From the NCBI RefSeq assembly GCF_001028665.1, contig NZ_CP011504.1, forward strand, positions 3,100,001 to 3,164,000: a DNA stretch of 64,000 nucleotides, given 5' to 3'. The notes under the pieces are model-generated. The model had not been told where the DNA came from. It did no database searches and saw only the letters and a program-made list of their open reading frames with translations. Shown here in pieces: positions 17,019-29,230 of this stretch. Source of the stretch: Burkholderia pyrrocinia (GTDB lineage Bacteria; Pseudomonadota; Gammaproteobacteria; Burkholderiales; Burkholderiaceae). Positions within the stretch are counted from its first letter, which is position 1; each line of letters opens with the position of its first letter. A program made the position numbers and the translations under genes.

Positions 17019-17945
17019 ATGAGCTCTCCCCTTGTTTTCATCGACGGCGACCAAGGCACCACCGGGTTGCAAATTCACGAACGGCTTCGCGGCCGGACCG
17101 ATCTGAAACTGGTCACGCTTCCCTCGGCGGAACGCAAGGACTCCAGGCGTCGCGCCGAAGCCATCAACGCCTGCGACATCGCGATCCTCTGCCTGCCCGA
17201 TGACGCCGCGCGCGAAGCGGTGGGCGCCATTGTCAACCCTGCCGTCAGGGTAATCGACGCAAGTTCCGCCCATCGCACGCAGCCGGACTGGACATACGGC
17301 TTTCCGGAAATGACTCCGGGACAGGCCGAGCGCATTGCGACCGCACGTCGGGTCACCAATCCAGGTTGCTATCCGACCGGTGCAATTGGCCTGCTGCGTC
17401 CCCTGCTGCAAGCCGGGCTCATTCCCGGGAACCACCCGATCAGCATTTACGCGGTGTCTGGTTACTCCGGACGCGGGCGTGCCGGCGTGGAAGAACACGA
17501 GGGGCCGGGTGCCGTCAACGCACCGCCGTACCAGGTGTATGGCCTGGAGCTCGCGCACAAGCACACGCCGGAGATCCAGCAGCACGCGGGACTCGCGCGG
17601 CGTCCGATTTTCGTCCCTGCGTATGGTGCGTTCCGCCAGGGCATCGCGCTGACGGTGCCCCTGGATGTGCGGCTGCTGGCACCCCACGTAGACGGCGCCA
17701 CGTTACACGCGTGCCTCGCACGCCACTATGCCGAGGCGGCCCACGTACAGGTCTTGCCGCTGCACGAATCGTGCGCTTTGAAGCAGCTGGATCCGCAGGT
17801 ACTGAACGGTACGGACGATATGCGCTTGAGCGTGTTTCCCAACATGGAACACGGGCACGTTCTCCTGTCCGCGGTTTTCGATAATCTCGGCAAAGGCGCA
17901 GCCGGCGCTGCGGTTCAGAACCTGAACCTGATGCTCGCGCAGTAA
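17019..17945 (+). CDS. argC: N-acetyl-gamma-glutamyl-phosphate reductase, common form 2
   Basis: 308 residues, matching the shorter form-2 ArgC enzymes. It uses NADPH to reduce N-acetyl-glutamyl phosphate to the semialdehyde in arginine synthesis. A Rossmann-type opening ([17 protein letters not shown]) is present, and the catalytic cysteine is C117 in [27 protein letters not shown] matches the substrate loop. No other arginine gene is nearby. It stands alone with a divergent LysR gene and is less GC-rich than the surroundings, so it may be a second, separately regulated or acquired copy. A relative acting on another acyl-phosphate cannot be ruled out. Confidence 0.88.
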   Translation: MSSPLVFIDGDQGTTGLQIHERLRGRTDLKLVTLPSAERKDSRRRAEAINACDIAILCLPDDAAREAVGAIVNPAVRVIDASSAHRTQPDWTYGFPEMTPGQAERIATARRVTNPGCYPTGAIGLLRPLLQAGLIPGNHPISIYAVSGYSGRGRAGVEEHEGPGAVNAPPYQVYGLELAHKHTPEIQQHAGLARRPIFVPAYGAFRQGIALTVPLDVRLLAPHVDGATLHACLARHYAEAAHVQVLPLHESCALKQLDPQVLNGTDDMRLSVFPNMEHGHVLLSAVFDNLGKGAAGAAVQNLNLMLAQ

Positions 17946-18103
17946 TGGTGGCCGATGGCTTGCCCTGATGTTCGGCTGCGCCTGTATGCCAACGCTTGTC
18001 GGCAATCCGGTCGTGGAGTCGAGTGTCTTAAACTGGCCGGACACCGACGCTCTACCCCGCGTTCCCAGGAAATCTGCGAAGAACCCGTTTCCCCATCGAG
18101 ACC

Positions 18104-18913
18104 ATGAAAATCCGTCGCTTCGTTCCTTTGCTGGCGCTCGCCGCCGCTCCCGTCGTGCACGCCGCCGACAGTCAGCCTTGCGGCGACGATACCGTCACGG
18201 CCGTCGCCCGCTGGGCCGGCATCGCAAGCGCACGCATCGCCACGCGCGACGCGGACCGGCTTGTCATCGCGTCGGCGTGCAAGGTCATGCCGAACGCGCC
18301 GGGCACGACGATCGCAGCCGTCGCGTTCGATCCGCTGCCCAAAAGCAAGAACCCGGACGAAAGCGACAAGCTGCAGGTCGTCGCGCTCGTCGAGGGCGGC
18401 AAGGTCGTCGCGGCCGAGCGGTCGATGGTCCAGGAAGACGCGACGACAGAGATCGGCGCAAGCAGCTATCGCATCGACACCGCGCCGTACCGGCTGTCGC
18501 CCGATGTGCGCGCGTTCGGTGTCGTGTTCACAAGCAGCGCGCGCGGGCCGAGCTGCCCCGATGCCGCTGCCAGCGAAGAATTGACGCTGTGGGTACGCGA
18601 AGGCAACCGCATCCGCCCGGTATTCGGCACCAACCTCTACGGCTGGGTCAGTAGCGAAGGCACGGCCTGCGGCCCTGCCACCGGCGACGCACGCAGCGAA
18701 TCGGCGCGCATGACGATCGCCGTCGAGAAAACCGCGAGCCACGGTTTCTCGGACCTGTCCATCACCGCGCACATCACGAAGTCGCAGCGCAAGGACGGCG
18801 ACTACTCGGACACGGGCACGCGCACCGCGCGCACGGTAGTCCGCTATGACGGCAAGACGTACGGGATCGACATGTTCCGGAACTTCTGGTATCCGCCTTC
18901 GGCGATGAAATAA
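18104..18913 (+). CDS. Secreted protein of unknown function
   Basis: 269 residues with a clear Sec signal peptide (MKIRRFVPLLALAAAPVVHA, cleavage after VHA). The mature protein starts ADSQPCGDD and is therefore periplasmic or outside the cell. Four cysteines in the mature chain (near 26, 59, 147 and 190) could form two disulfides. No enzyme motif or known domain was recognised. It sits between argC and a convergent acyltransferase gene whose stop is only 9 bases away. I see no ribosome site stronger than a weak purine run. Function unknown. Confidence 0.75.
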   Translation: MKIRRFVPLLALAAAPVVHAADSQPCGDDTVTAVARWAGIASARIATRDADRLVIASACKVMPNAPGTTIAAVAFDPLPKSKNPDESDKLQVVALVEGGKVVAAERSMVQEDATTEIGASSYRIDTAPYRLSPDVRAFGVVFTSSARGPSCPDAAASEELTLWVREGNRIRPVFGTNLYGWVSSEGTACGPATGDARSESARMTIAVEKTASHGFSDLSITAHITKSQRKDGDYSDTGTRTARTVVRYDGKTYGIDMFRNFWYPPSAMK

Positions 18914-21334
<2,421 letters not shown>

Positions 21335-21394
21335 TCGACGCAACGCAACGCGGCGCGTGCGGCCATGCCTGCCGGCATGCGCCGCGCCGCCCGA

Positions 21395-21667
21395 TCAAAG
21401 TACGGTTTCTACGATCGTCCTGCCGCTGATCGCGCGCTCGACGAGCTGTTCGTCACCGACCTTGCGGATCGCGTCGTCGAGCAGCCCTTCCGGCTCCTCG
21501 GTCGCCACCTTCAGCAGGCCCGACAGGCCGCGCGCGTCGAGCACCACGAGCGTTTCCATCGAATCCGCACGGCTCACGAGCACGCGGCGCAACGCCGGCC
21601 CCGCGCCGAAGCTCGCGCATAGCGCAATCGTCTCGCTGCCGAGCGTGTAGTCGAAGTGCTTGATCAT
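21395..21667 (-). CDS. Small conserved-looking protein of unknown function
   Basis: 90 residues (MIKHFDYTLGSETIALCASFGAG at the N-terminus). It has no signal peptide, membrane segment or recognised domain. The predicted pattern is an alternating beta start, then acidic helices (ATEEPEGLLDDAIRKVGDEQLVERA). The codon pattern is that of a real gene, with strong GC bias at third positions. The ATG at 21667 follows a weak ribosome site. It sits between convergent pip and the transglutaminase block, 184 bases downstream of the latter's end, and may or may not share its transcript. Confidence 0.55.
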   Translation of the reverse strand: MIKHFDYTLGSETIALCASFGAGPALRRVLVSRADSMETLVVLDARGLSGLLKVATEEPEGLLDDAIRKVGDEQLVERAISGRTIVETVL

Positions 21668-21851
21668 GATCTGTCGCCGTTGCAAGGGAATGGCGAGGCG
21701 CGACGGCGCGGCGCCGTGACGTCGACGCACCCGCGCGTGCCGCCGGCGCCGGATCGGGCCTCGATCCGTTCGCCGGCACGACCATGCTAGGCGTGCAGAA
21801 TTAACGAAGACTTAAACGGCGCATCGCCCGGGCAGGCGGCATCGCGCCGCA

Positions 21852-22892
21852 TCACGGCGCATCGAGCGGCTCGACCGTCACGCCGACCTTCAGTTCCTGA
21901 TCCGCGCCGCCGCCGCGAATCACGCCGCGCAGCGGCGTCACGTCCGCATAGTCGCGGCCGATCGACAGCATCACGTAGTCGTCGCCCGGCGCGCGGTCGT
22001 TGGTCGGATCGAGCTGCAGCCAGCCGTTGTCCTCGGGCCACGCCGGGTCGTACACGTCGACCCACGCATGCGATGCGTCGGCGCCGATCAGCCTCGGCTG
22101 CCCGGGCGGCGGCTGCGTCAGCAGATAACCGCTCACGTAACGCGCGGCCAGCCCGAGCGAGCGCAGCGCGCCGATCATCACGTGCGCGAAATCCTGGCAG
22201 ACGCCCTTGCGCAACCGCAGCGCATCGAGTGCCGACGTCGTGATGTCGGTGCTGTTCGGCGTGTACGCAAAATCGGCGTGGACGCGCCGCATCAGGTCCC
22301 ATGCGGCCTGCACGAGCGGCCGTTGCGGCGTGAAGCTCGCGGCCGCATACGCGGCGAGTTCGGGATCGCACGCGACGTGCGGCGAAGCAAACACGAATTC
22401 GCTCGCCGCGTCGTAAGGCTGCCCCGCGCGGAACCGCAAGCGGTCGCGCACGGCTTCCCATGCAGTCGCCTGTTTTCCGTCGGGATGCGCGATCGCGGGC
22501 GGCGGCTCGCCGCGCGCACCGCGCGACCACACGGGCGGCGTCACGCGCACCGTGCTGCGGCTGCGCACGAGCAGCGCGTCGTGCGGCTGGTTCAGCGCGA
22601 ACGATGCACGCGCGTTGCCAAATGCGTCGATCTCCGTGCAGATCGATTCCGGCGCGGGCTCGATGTCGAGCGAGAACGACAGCACCTGCTGCCGTGGCGT
22701 CGCGAGCGGTTGCAGGCGCGCCTGGTGCTGCGCCGATTCGACGCGCGCCGCGTAACGGTATTCGGTGTCGTGCGTGACGCGCAGCAAGCGGCCGGGCGCC
22801 CCAGCGGCCGGCGCGGCCGGTGCCGGTGCCGCTGCCTGTCGTCCGTTGCCGGAACCGGACGGCGTTTTCGCCGTGCCTTTCGTCGTCACCAT
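21852..22892 (-). CDS. Transglutaminase-like cysteine peptidase family protein (block copy with intact triad)
   Basis: 346 residues. After an Ala/Pro-rich N-terminal tail (about 10-35) comes the bacterial transglutaminase-like N-domain, then the papain-like core with Cys232 (RKGVCQDFAHVMIGALRSLGLAARYVSGY), His275 (SHAWVDVYDP) and Asp295 (WLQLDPTND). Such proteins are thought to cleave or ligate peptide amides rather than crosslink proteins. It is the last gene of the minus-strand block and overlaps the ATP-grasp/alpha-E fusion by 7 bases. No signal peptide is present, so it should be cytoplasmic. Known genome context of the family (ATP-grasp plus alpha-E plus transglutaminase) suggests making and breaking of a peptide-like bond, but the substrate has not been defined. 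Confidence 0.85.
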   Translation of the reverse strand: MVTTKGTAKTPSGSGNGRQAAAPAPAAPAAGAPGRLLRVTHDTEYRYAARVESAQHQARLQPLATPRQQVLSFSLDIEPAPESICTEIDAFGNARASFALNQPHDALLVRSRSTVRVTPPVWSRGARGEPPPAIAHPDGKQATAWEAVRDRLRFRAGQPYDAASEFVFASPHVACDPELAAYAAASFTPQRPLVQAAWDLMRRVHADFAYTPNSTDITTSALDALRLRKGVCQDFAHVMIGALRSLGLAARYVSGYLLTQPPPGQPRLIGADASHAWVDVYDPAWPEDNGWLQLDPTNDRAPGDDYVMLSIGRDYADVTPLRGVIRGGGADQELKVGVTVEPLDAP

Positions 22893-25534
22893 AGCGTCCT
22901 GCCCGCCTCGCGCACGTGGCTGAAATAGCGTTCGCCGATCCGGTTCGATAGCTCCCAGACCGCCTTCACCGTCACGTCGAGCGCGGCGAGCAGCTTGTCG
23001 TGCCGGCCGCCGTCAGCGGTTTCGCACAGTTCGTGCAGCGACCACGCCGGCACGTCCGGAATCGTCTCGGCCAGCTCGGACAGCGCATAACCTTCGCTGC
23101 GCTCGACCTTCGCCAGCCGGCCGCGCAGCGCCTGCACGACCCAGCCGAGCGAGCGCGGGTTGTCGGTATCGAGCACGACGAGCGACAGCAACGGCGCGAC
23201 GTCGAAGCCGCGCTGGAACCGCGAGCGAAACGTGATCGTGCTGTCGAACAGCTCCAGCACGAGCTCGAAGCCGTCCTGCCGGTACACGGCGCCATCGTCG
23301 AACGCGAACTTCAGCACACTGCACAGGAAATCCAGCCGGTCGATCTGCCGGCCGATCGACAGCAATCGCCAGCCGTCGTCGCGCGTCATGTTGTCGGTCT
23401 GCGCGCCGGTGATCGCGCCGAGCAGCAGGCCGAGACGCTCCAGCAGTTGCAGCGCTTCGTTACCGATCTGCTCGTCGGCTTCCGGATGGTCGGCGCTGTC
23501 CGCGAACAGTTGTGTCGCGTCGTCGATCAGCCGCCACTGATCGCTCGACAGCCGTTCGCGGATCGCGGCAGCGGCGCCGCGCATCCCGAACAGGCACGAC
23601 GCGATGCCCGACGTGCGATCGGCGCCGCGCGTCAGCGACGTTGCGAGCGCGTGCTGGAACGCGCGCGGCGCATCGACGGCGTTCGGCGTATCGGCCGCGA
23701 TCAGGCCCGTGTCGCGGCACAGCGTGTCGAGCAGCTCCAGATGCGCGGGGCTGTCGACGTCGTCCTCGCCGCGCAGCCGTTCGAGTGCGGCGCGCGCCAG
23801 GCGCATCAGGTTGGTCGCGCGCTCGGTATAGCGGCCGAGCCAGAACAGGTTCTCGGCCGCGCGGCTCGCGATCGCGCGCGGCCGCTCGACGAGGTCGTCG
23901 GGGCCGAGGTGCGTCTGCAGCAGCGTCGTCGAATCGACGATGCCCTCGGTCATCACCCACGTATCGACGGTGCTGCCGCCGCGCGGCATCGGTGCGTTGA
24001 ACAGCGTGTCGCGCGTGCCGACCCGCGACAGCCCGCCGGGCAGGAGCCGCCAGCGCTGCGCGCCGTCGGCGAGCGCGAACACGCGCAGCAGCAGCGGCTT
24101 CGGCACGATGCGTGCGCCGCCGTTGCCTTCGGGCGTGCCGTGCCCCGGCCAGGTCGGCGCCTGCGACAGCGGCAAATCGGCCTGCACCGTGTAGTGTTCG
24201 GGCCGCGCGAGTATCCGCGCGCGCCAGTCGGCAAGCTGCGCCTGCGTGAGCCGCGCGCCGATCACCGGATCGAACGGGCCGCCCGCCTGCACGTCGGCCG
24301 GATACGACGCCTTCACGATGCCGCGCGCGAGCTGCGGCAGCGCATCGTCGCACGCGGCCGCCTCGCCGCACCACCACGAATGCACGGCCGGCAGCGTCAG
24401 CGTTTCGCCGAGCAAGCCTTCCGCGAGACGCGGCATGAAGCCGAGCATGGCCGGCGATTCGAGGAAGCCCGAGCCCGGCGCATTCGCGAGCAGCACGTTG
24501 CCCGCGCGCACGGCCTGCAGCAGCCCCGGTACGCCGAGCATCGAATCGGGCCGCAGTTCGAGCGGATCGAGCCACGCGTCATCGACGCGCCGCAGGATGC
24601 CGTGCACCGGTTCGAGCCCGCGCAGCGTCTTCAGGAACACGCGGTTGTCGCGCGCGGTCAGGTCGCCGCCCTCGACGAGCGTGAGGCCGAGGTAGCGCGC
24701 GAGATACGCATGCTCGAAATACGTCGCGCTGTGCGGCCCCGGCGTCAGCAGCACGATCCGCGAATTCTTGCGGGCCGGGCTGAGCGCCTGCATGCTCTGC
24801 AGCAGCGCGCGGTAGGCAGACGCGAGCCGCTGCACGCGCAGCCCGCGAAACCCGCGCGGAAACAGCCGCGACACGATCAGCCGGTTTTCGAGCAGGTAGC
24901 CGAGCCCGGCCGCGCCCTGCGTGTGCTGCGCGACGATCCGCCACTGCCCGTCCGGGCCGCGTGCAAGATCGAACGCGACGACGTGCAGCCACGTGTCGCC
25001 CGGCACGCGCGCGCCGCGCATCGCGCGCAGGTAGCCCGGATGCCCGGTGACGAGCGCGGGCGGCAGCAGCCCGCGCTGCAGGATCGTCTGCGGCCCGTAC
25101 AGGTCGGCCATCGTCGCGTTGAGCAGCCGCACGCGCTGCAGCACGCCGCGTTCGATCGCAACCCAGTCCTCCGGCGTGACGATCAACGGCAGCAGATCGA
25201 GCGACCACGGGCCGGCCGCGCCGTCGCCGGCACGCTGCTCGTGCAACTGGTAGAACAGGCCGTTCTCGCGCATGCGCCGGTGCAACGCGTCGGCGCGGCG
25301 ATCGAGGTCGGCCACGCCGTCGCTGCCGATCGATGTGAAGAAACTGCGCCATGCGGGCGCGAGCGCGGGCGCGTTCAGGCCGGCCGCGCTGCCGCGCAGT
25401 TCGTCGTAACGGCCGGCGGCCGCCGGCGCCGCGAGCGCGGCGGCCAGTTCGGCGGCGTCCGGCTGCGCGCCGGTATCGAATAGCGTGGGCATCGCGTCGG
25501 GGTCGGCGAGATGGTCGGAGTGAATGGGCTGCAC
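22886..25534 (-). CDS. Circularly permuted ATP-grasp protein fused to an alpha-E domain
   Basis: 882 residues. The first 530 or so are a circularly permuted type 2 ATP-grasp domain, whose family is expected to form an amide bond at the expense of ATP. Key stretches are RIVLLTPGPHSATYFEHAYLARYLGLTLVEGGDL, the substrate/ATP loop RRVDDAWLDPLELRPDSMLGVPGLL and APGSGFLESPAM. From about 550 the chain becomes the all-helical alpha-E domain (AENLFWLGRYTERATNLMRLARAALERLRG). In the other half of the block these two domains are separate genes. No signal peptide is seen. It lies 172 bases after the DUF2126 gene and overlaps the transglutaminase gene. The product is uncharacterised. Confidence 0.87.
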   Translation of the reverse strand: MQPIHSDHLADPDAMPTLFDTGAQPDAAELAAALAAPAAAGRYDELRGSAAGLNAPALAPAWRSFFTSIGSDGVADLDRRADALHRRMRENGLFYQLHEQRAGDGAAGPWSLDLLPLIVTPEDWVAIERGVLQRVRLLNATMADLYGPQTILQRGLLPPALVTGHPGYLRAMRGARVPGDTWLHVVAFDLARGPDGQWRIVAQHTQGAAGLGYLLENRLIVSRLFPRGFRGLRVQRLASAYRALLQSMQALSPARKNSRIVLLTPGPHSATYFEHAYLARYLGLTLVEGGDLTARDNRVFLKTLRGLEPVHGILRRVDDAWLDPLELRPDSMLGVPGLLQAVRAGNVLLANAPGSGFLESPAMLGFMPRLAEGLLGETLTLPAVHSWWCGEAAACDDALPQLARGIVKASYPADVQAGGPFDPVIGARLTQAQLADWRARILARPEHYTVQADLPLSQAPTWPGHGTPEGNGGARIVPKPLLLRVFALADGAQRWRLLPGGLSRVGTRDTLFNAPMPRGGSTVDTWVMTEGIVDSTTLLQTHLGPDDLVERPRAIASRAAENLFWLGRYTERATNLMRLARAALERLRGEDDVDSPAHLELLDTLCRDTGLIAADTPNAVDAPRAFQHALATSLTRGADRTSGIASCLFGMRGAAAAIRERLSSDQWRLIDDATQLFADSADHPEADEQIGNEALQLLERLGLLLGAITGAQTDNMTRDDGWRLLSIGRQIDRLDFLCSVLKFAFDDGAVYRQDGFELVLELFDSTITFRSRFQRGFDVAPLLSLVVLDTDNPRSLGWVVQALRGRLAKVERSEGYALSELAETIPDVPAWSLHELCETADGGRHDKLLAALDVTVKAVWELSNRIGERYFSHVREAGRTLW

Positions 25535-25706
25535 GGTGTCGTTTCGTCGTCAGGGCGCGGGCGCGCATGCACGCCGCCGCACGGGCGGCGGGCCGCGGCG
25601 CGCGGCCGCAATCTGCCCGCATCCTAGCATTCCGGCGGGGCCGCCAGCGGCCGGCGCGCCGGGAGATCGCGAACCGCACATCGTCGCCCGCCCCTTCATC
25701 GGCCCG

Positions 25707-28700
25707 TCACGGCCGCCGCAGGTCGAGCGTGAACGGGAATTCGCGGCTCGGCGCGGCGGCCGACACGCTCATCCGCCCCGGCGTGTGCCCCATCTCGACG
25801 AAGCGCGCGAGCCGGCGGCTCTCGGCCTCGTACGCATTGACGGGGAACGTCGCGTAGTTGCGCCCGCCCGGATGCGCGACGTGATAGCGGCAGCCGCCGA
25901 GCGAGCGCTGCAGCCACGTATCGACGATATCGAACGTGAGCGGCGCATGCACGCCGATGGTCGGATGCAGCGCCGACGGCGGCGCCCACGCCTTGTACCG
26001 CACGCCGGCGACATATTCGCCGACGGTGCCGGTCGGCTGCAGCGGCAGCGCGCGGCCGTTGACCGTCACGACGTGCCGGTTGTCGTTCAGCCCCGTCACG
26101 CGCACTTCGAGTCGTTCGACCGACGAATCGACGTAGCGCACCGTGCCGCCGGGCGCGCCCTCCTCGCCCATCACGTGCCACGGCTCCAGCGCGCCGCGCA
26201 GCGATAGCTGCATCCCGTTCACCGCGATCTGGCCGAACAGCGGGAAGCGGAATTCGAAGTGCGGCGCGAACCATGCCGGATCGAACCCGAAACCGGCGTC
26301 GCGCAGTTCGGCCAGCACGTCGTCGAAATCCATCTGAAGAAATGCGGGCAGCATGAAGCGGTCGTGCAGCGCGGTGCCCCAGCGCGTGAGCGGCGTCGTG
26401 TACGGCGCGGCCCAGAAGCGCGCGACCAGCGCGCGCAGCAGCAATTGCTGCACGATGCTCATCCGCGCATGCGGCGGCATCTCGAACGCGCGCAGTTCGA
26501 GCAGGCCGAGCCGGCCGGTCGACGAATCGGGCGAATACAGCTTGTCGATGCAGAATTCGCTGCGGTGCGTGTTGCCCGTCACGTCGATCAGCAGGTTGCG
26601 CAGCACGCGGTCGACGAGCCACGGCGGCATGTCCTGCCCGTACAGCAGCTTGTTGCGCTGGATCTCGGCGAACGCGATGTCGAGTTCGTAGAGCTGGTCG
26701 TTGCGCGCCTCGTCGACGCGCGGCGCCTGGCTCGTCGGCCCGATGAACAGCCCGGAGAACAGGTACGACAGCGACGGATGGTTGTGCCAGTACGCGATCA
26801 GGCTCGCGAGCAGGTCCGGGCGCCGCAGGAACGGGCTGTCGGCCGGCGTCGCACCGCCGAGCACGAAGTGGTTGCCGCCGCCCGTGCCGACGTGGCGGCC
26901 GTCGACCATGAACTTCTCGCTGCACAGCCGCGACTGCCACGCGGCGTCGTACAGGAATTCGGTGTGATCGACGAGTTCGTCGAAGCTCGCGGCCGGATGG
27001 ATGTTCACCTCGATCACGCCGGGATCGGGCGTCACCTGCAGCAGCTTCAGCCGTGCGTCGCGCGGCGGTGGATAGCCTTCGAGCACGAGCTTCACGCCGA
27101 GCGCGTGCGCGGTCAGCTCGATCGCGCCCAGCAGGTCGAGATAATCCTCGAGCGCGGCGAGCGGCGGCATGAACAGGTACAGGATGCCGTTGCGCACTTC
27201 GACGCACAGCGCGGTGCGCGTGATCCACGCGGCCGATTCGAAACGCTCGGGCCTGCGCTGCGGGTCGTGCGCATGCGCGGCATGCCGCCCGCTGGCCGGG
27301 TCGTCGTTGCGCCACTGCATCACGGTCTGCGCGGACGCTTCGCGATGCACGCCGGACAGGTAGCGCGGCGCATCGGCCGGGCCCGTATGGCGCGCGCGGA
27401 TGGCGGCGGCGTCCGGCAGCGCGGCGCGCGGCGCGAACGGATCGCGTTCGACCAGGTACGGATGGTCGGCGCGGGCGGCCCACGGCAGCGAATCGAGCGG
27501 CAGCCGATAGCCCATCGGCGAATCGCCGGGCACGAGGTACATCCGCTCGTCGCGGAAGAACCACGGGCCCGTCTCCCAGCGCGGGCCGTCGAGGCCCGGC
27601 CGATGGCGGCCCCGCGCGTCGTCCGCGCGCTTGACCGGCAGCACGTAGCCGACCACGCTGTCGAGCTGCTGCTCGAACACCTTGCGCAGCCGCGCGCGTT
27701 CGAGCTCGTCGTCGAGGCGCGAGTCGAACGGATCGACGTTGACCGGCAGCCGGCGTTCGCGCCACAGGTAGTACCAGACGTCCTCGTAGCCGGGGCGGAT
27801 GAATTCGCCGGTCAGGTTCAGCCGCGCAGCCAGCGCGTCGATGAAGCGTTTCGCGTCGTCGGTCGTATACGCGGACGGCTCGCGCTCGTCGGCGAACAGC
27901 GACGGATCGTGCCACACGGGCTGGCCGTCCGCGCGCCAGAAGATCGACAGCGCCCAGCGCGGCAGTTGCTCGCCCGGATACCACTTGCCCTGCCCGAAAT
28001 GCAGGAAACCGCCGTCGCCGTATTCGGCGCGCAGCCGCTGTACGAGTTCGGTCGCATAGCCGCGCTTGGTCGGGCCGAGCGCATCGGTGTTCCATTCGGC
28101 GCCGTCGCGATCGTCGATCGACACGAAGGTCGGCTCGCCGCCCTGCGTGAGCCGCACGTCGCCGGCCGCCAGCGCGCCGTCGACCTGCGTGCCGAGCGTG
28201 CGCACGGCATCCCATTGCGACTCCGTATACGGCTTCGTCACGCGCGGCGATTCGTACACGCGCGTCACCGCCATCTCGTGCTCGAACGACACCTCGCATT
28301 CGTCGATCAGCCCTTCGACCGGCGCGGCGCTGGTCGGCTGCGGCGTGCACGCGAGCGGAATATGCCCTTCGCCGGCGAGCAGGCCCGACGTCGGATCGAA
28401 GCCGATCCAGCCGGCACCGGGCAGGTAGACCTCGCACCACGCGTGCAGGTCGGTGAAGTCGACCGACGTGCCGCTCGGGCCGTCGAGCGATTTCACGTCG
28501 GGCGTGAGCTGGATCAGGTAGCCCGACACAAAACGCGCGGCGATGCCGAGATGCCGGCAAAGCTGCACGAGCAGCCACGCGCTGTCGCGGCACGAGCCGG
28601 ATGCGAGTTCCAGCGTCTGTACGGGCGTCTGCACGCCCGGCTCCATCCGCACGAGGTAGCCGATGTCGCGCTGAAGCTGCTGGTTCAGCGCGACGAGGAA

Positions 28701-29138
28701 GTTCACGGTGCCGGCCGGCGTGCGGTCGACGCCGTCGACATACGCGCGGAACAGCGGCGACGCACTCGTTTGCGGATCGCAGGCGAGATACGGCGCGAGT
28801 TCGGTCTTCAGCGCGTCGTCATAGCTGAACGGGTATTGGTCCGCGCTCGCTTCCAGGAAGAAGTCGAACGGGTTGTACACCGACATCTCGGCGACGAGAT
28901 CGATCGTGACCTCGAAGTACTCGGTGCGCTCCGGAAACACGAGTCGCGCGAGATAGTTCGAGAACGGGTCCTGCTGCCAGTTGATGAAATGCTGCGCGGG
29001 CTCGACCGTCATCGAATACGCGAGGATCGGCGTCCGGCAATGCGGCGCGGGCCGCAGCCGCACGACCTGCGGGCCGAGGTTGACGAGCCGGTCGTAGCGA
29101 TAGCGGGTGGTGTGATGCAGCGCGACGTGAATGGACAT
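25707..29138 (-). CDS. Giant transglutaminase-like protein with DUF2126
   Basis: 1,143 residues. The N-terminal 300 are a transglutaminase-like module with its own N-domain and an intact triad: C183 (LASGSCRDSAWLLVQLCRHLGIAARFVSGY), H232 (DLHAWCEVYLPG) and D248 (WIGFDPTSG). The remaining 800 residues are DUF2126, which holds conserved acidic and His-rich patches such as EPTFVSIDDRDGAEWN, HFGQGKWYPGEQLPRWAL, GVIEVNIHPAASF and GTGGGNHFVLGG. Those patches look like an ATP-using amidoligase (glutamine-synthetase-like) fold, a proposal made for this family in published comparative analysis. It stands between the two ATP-grasp/alpha-E/TG sets and may serve both. Cytoplasmic; function unproven. Confidence 0.87.
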   Translation of the reverse strand: MSIHVALHHTTRYRYDRLVNLGPQVVRLRPAPHCRTPILAYSMTVEPAQHFINWQQDPFSNYLARLVFPERTEYFEVTIDLVAEMSVYNPFDFFLEASADQYPFSYDDALKTELAPYLACDPQTSASPLFRAYVDGVDRTPAGTVNFLVALNQQLQRDIGYLVRMEPGVQTPVQTLELASGSCRDSAWLLVQLCRHLGIAARFVSGYLIQLTPDVKSLDGPSGTSVDFTDLHAWCEVYLPGAGWIGFDPTSGLLAGEGHIPLACTPQPTSAAPVEGLIDECEVSFEHEMAVTRVYESPRVTKPYTESQWDAVRTLGTQVDGALAAGDVRLTQGGEPTFVSIDDRDGAEWNTDALGPTKRGYATELVQRLRAEYGDGGFLHFGQGKWYPGEQLPRWALSIFWRADGQPVWHDPSLFADEREPSAYTTDDAKRFIDALAARLNLTGEFIRPGYEDVWYYLWRERRLPVNVDPFDSRLDDELERARLRKVFEQQLDSVVGYVLPVKRADDARGRHRPGLDGPRWETGPWFFRDERMYLVPGDSPMGYRLPLDSLPWAARADHPYLVERDPFAPRAALPDAAAIRARHTGPADAPRYLSGVHREASAQTVMQWRNDDPASGRHAAHAHDPQRRPERFESAAWITRTALCVEVRNGILYLFMPPLAALEDYLDLLGAIELTAHALGVKLVLEGYPPPRDARLKLLQVTPDPGVIEVNIHPAASFDELVDHTEFLYDAAWQSRLCSEKFMVDGRHVGTGGGNHFVLGGATPADSPFLRRPDLLASLIAYWHNHPSLSYLFSGLFIGPTSQAPRVDEARNDQLYELDIAFAEIQRNKLLYGQDMPPWLVDRVLRNLLIDVTGNTHRSEFCIDKLYSPDSSTGRLGLLELRAFEMPPHARMSIVQQLLLRALVARFWAAPYTTPLTRWGTALHDRFMLPAFLQMDFDDVLAELRDAGFGFDPAWFAPHFEFRFPLFGQIAVNGMQLSLRGALEPWHVMGEEGAPGGTVRYVDSSVERLEVRVTGLNDNRHVVTVNGRALPLQPTGTVGEYVAGVRYKAWAPPSALHPTIGVHAPLTFDIVDTWLQRSLGGCRYHVAHPGGRNYATFPVNAYEAESRRLARFVEMGHTPGRMSVSAAAPSREFPFTLDLRRP

Positions 29139-29230
29139 GGGAGCTCGATTCGGGTTGAGCCGGCCGGGCCGCCGCGTCGCCCTCGACGCGGCGGCCCGGC
29201 ATGGCGGATTCGGCGAAAGCGCGCGTCAGG

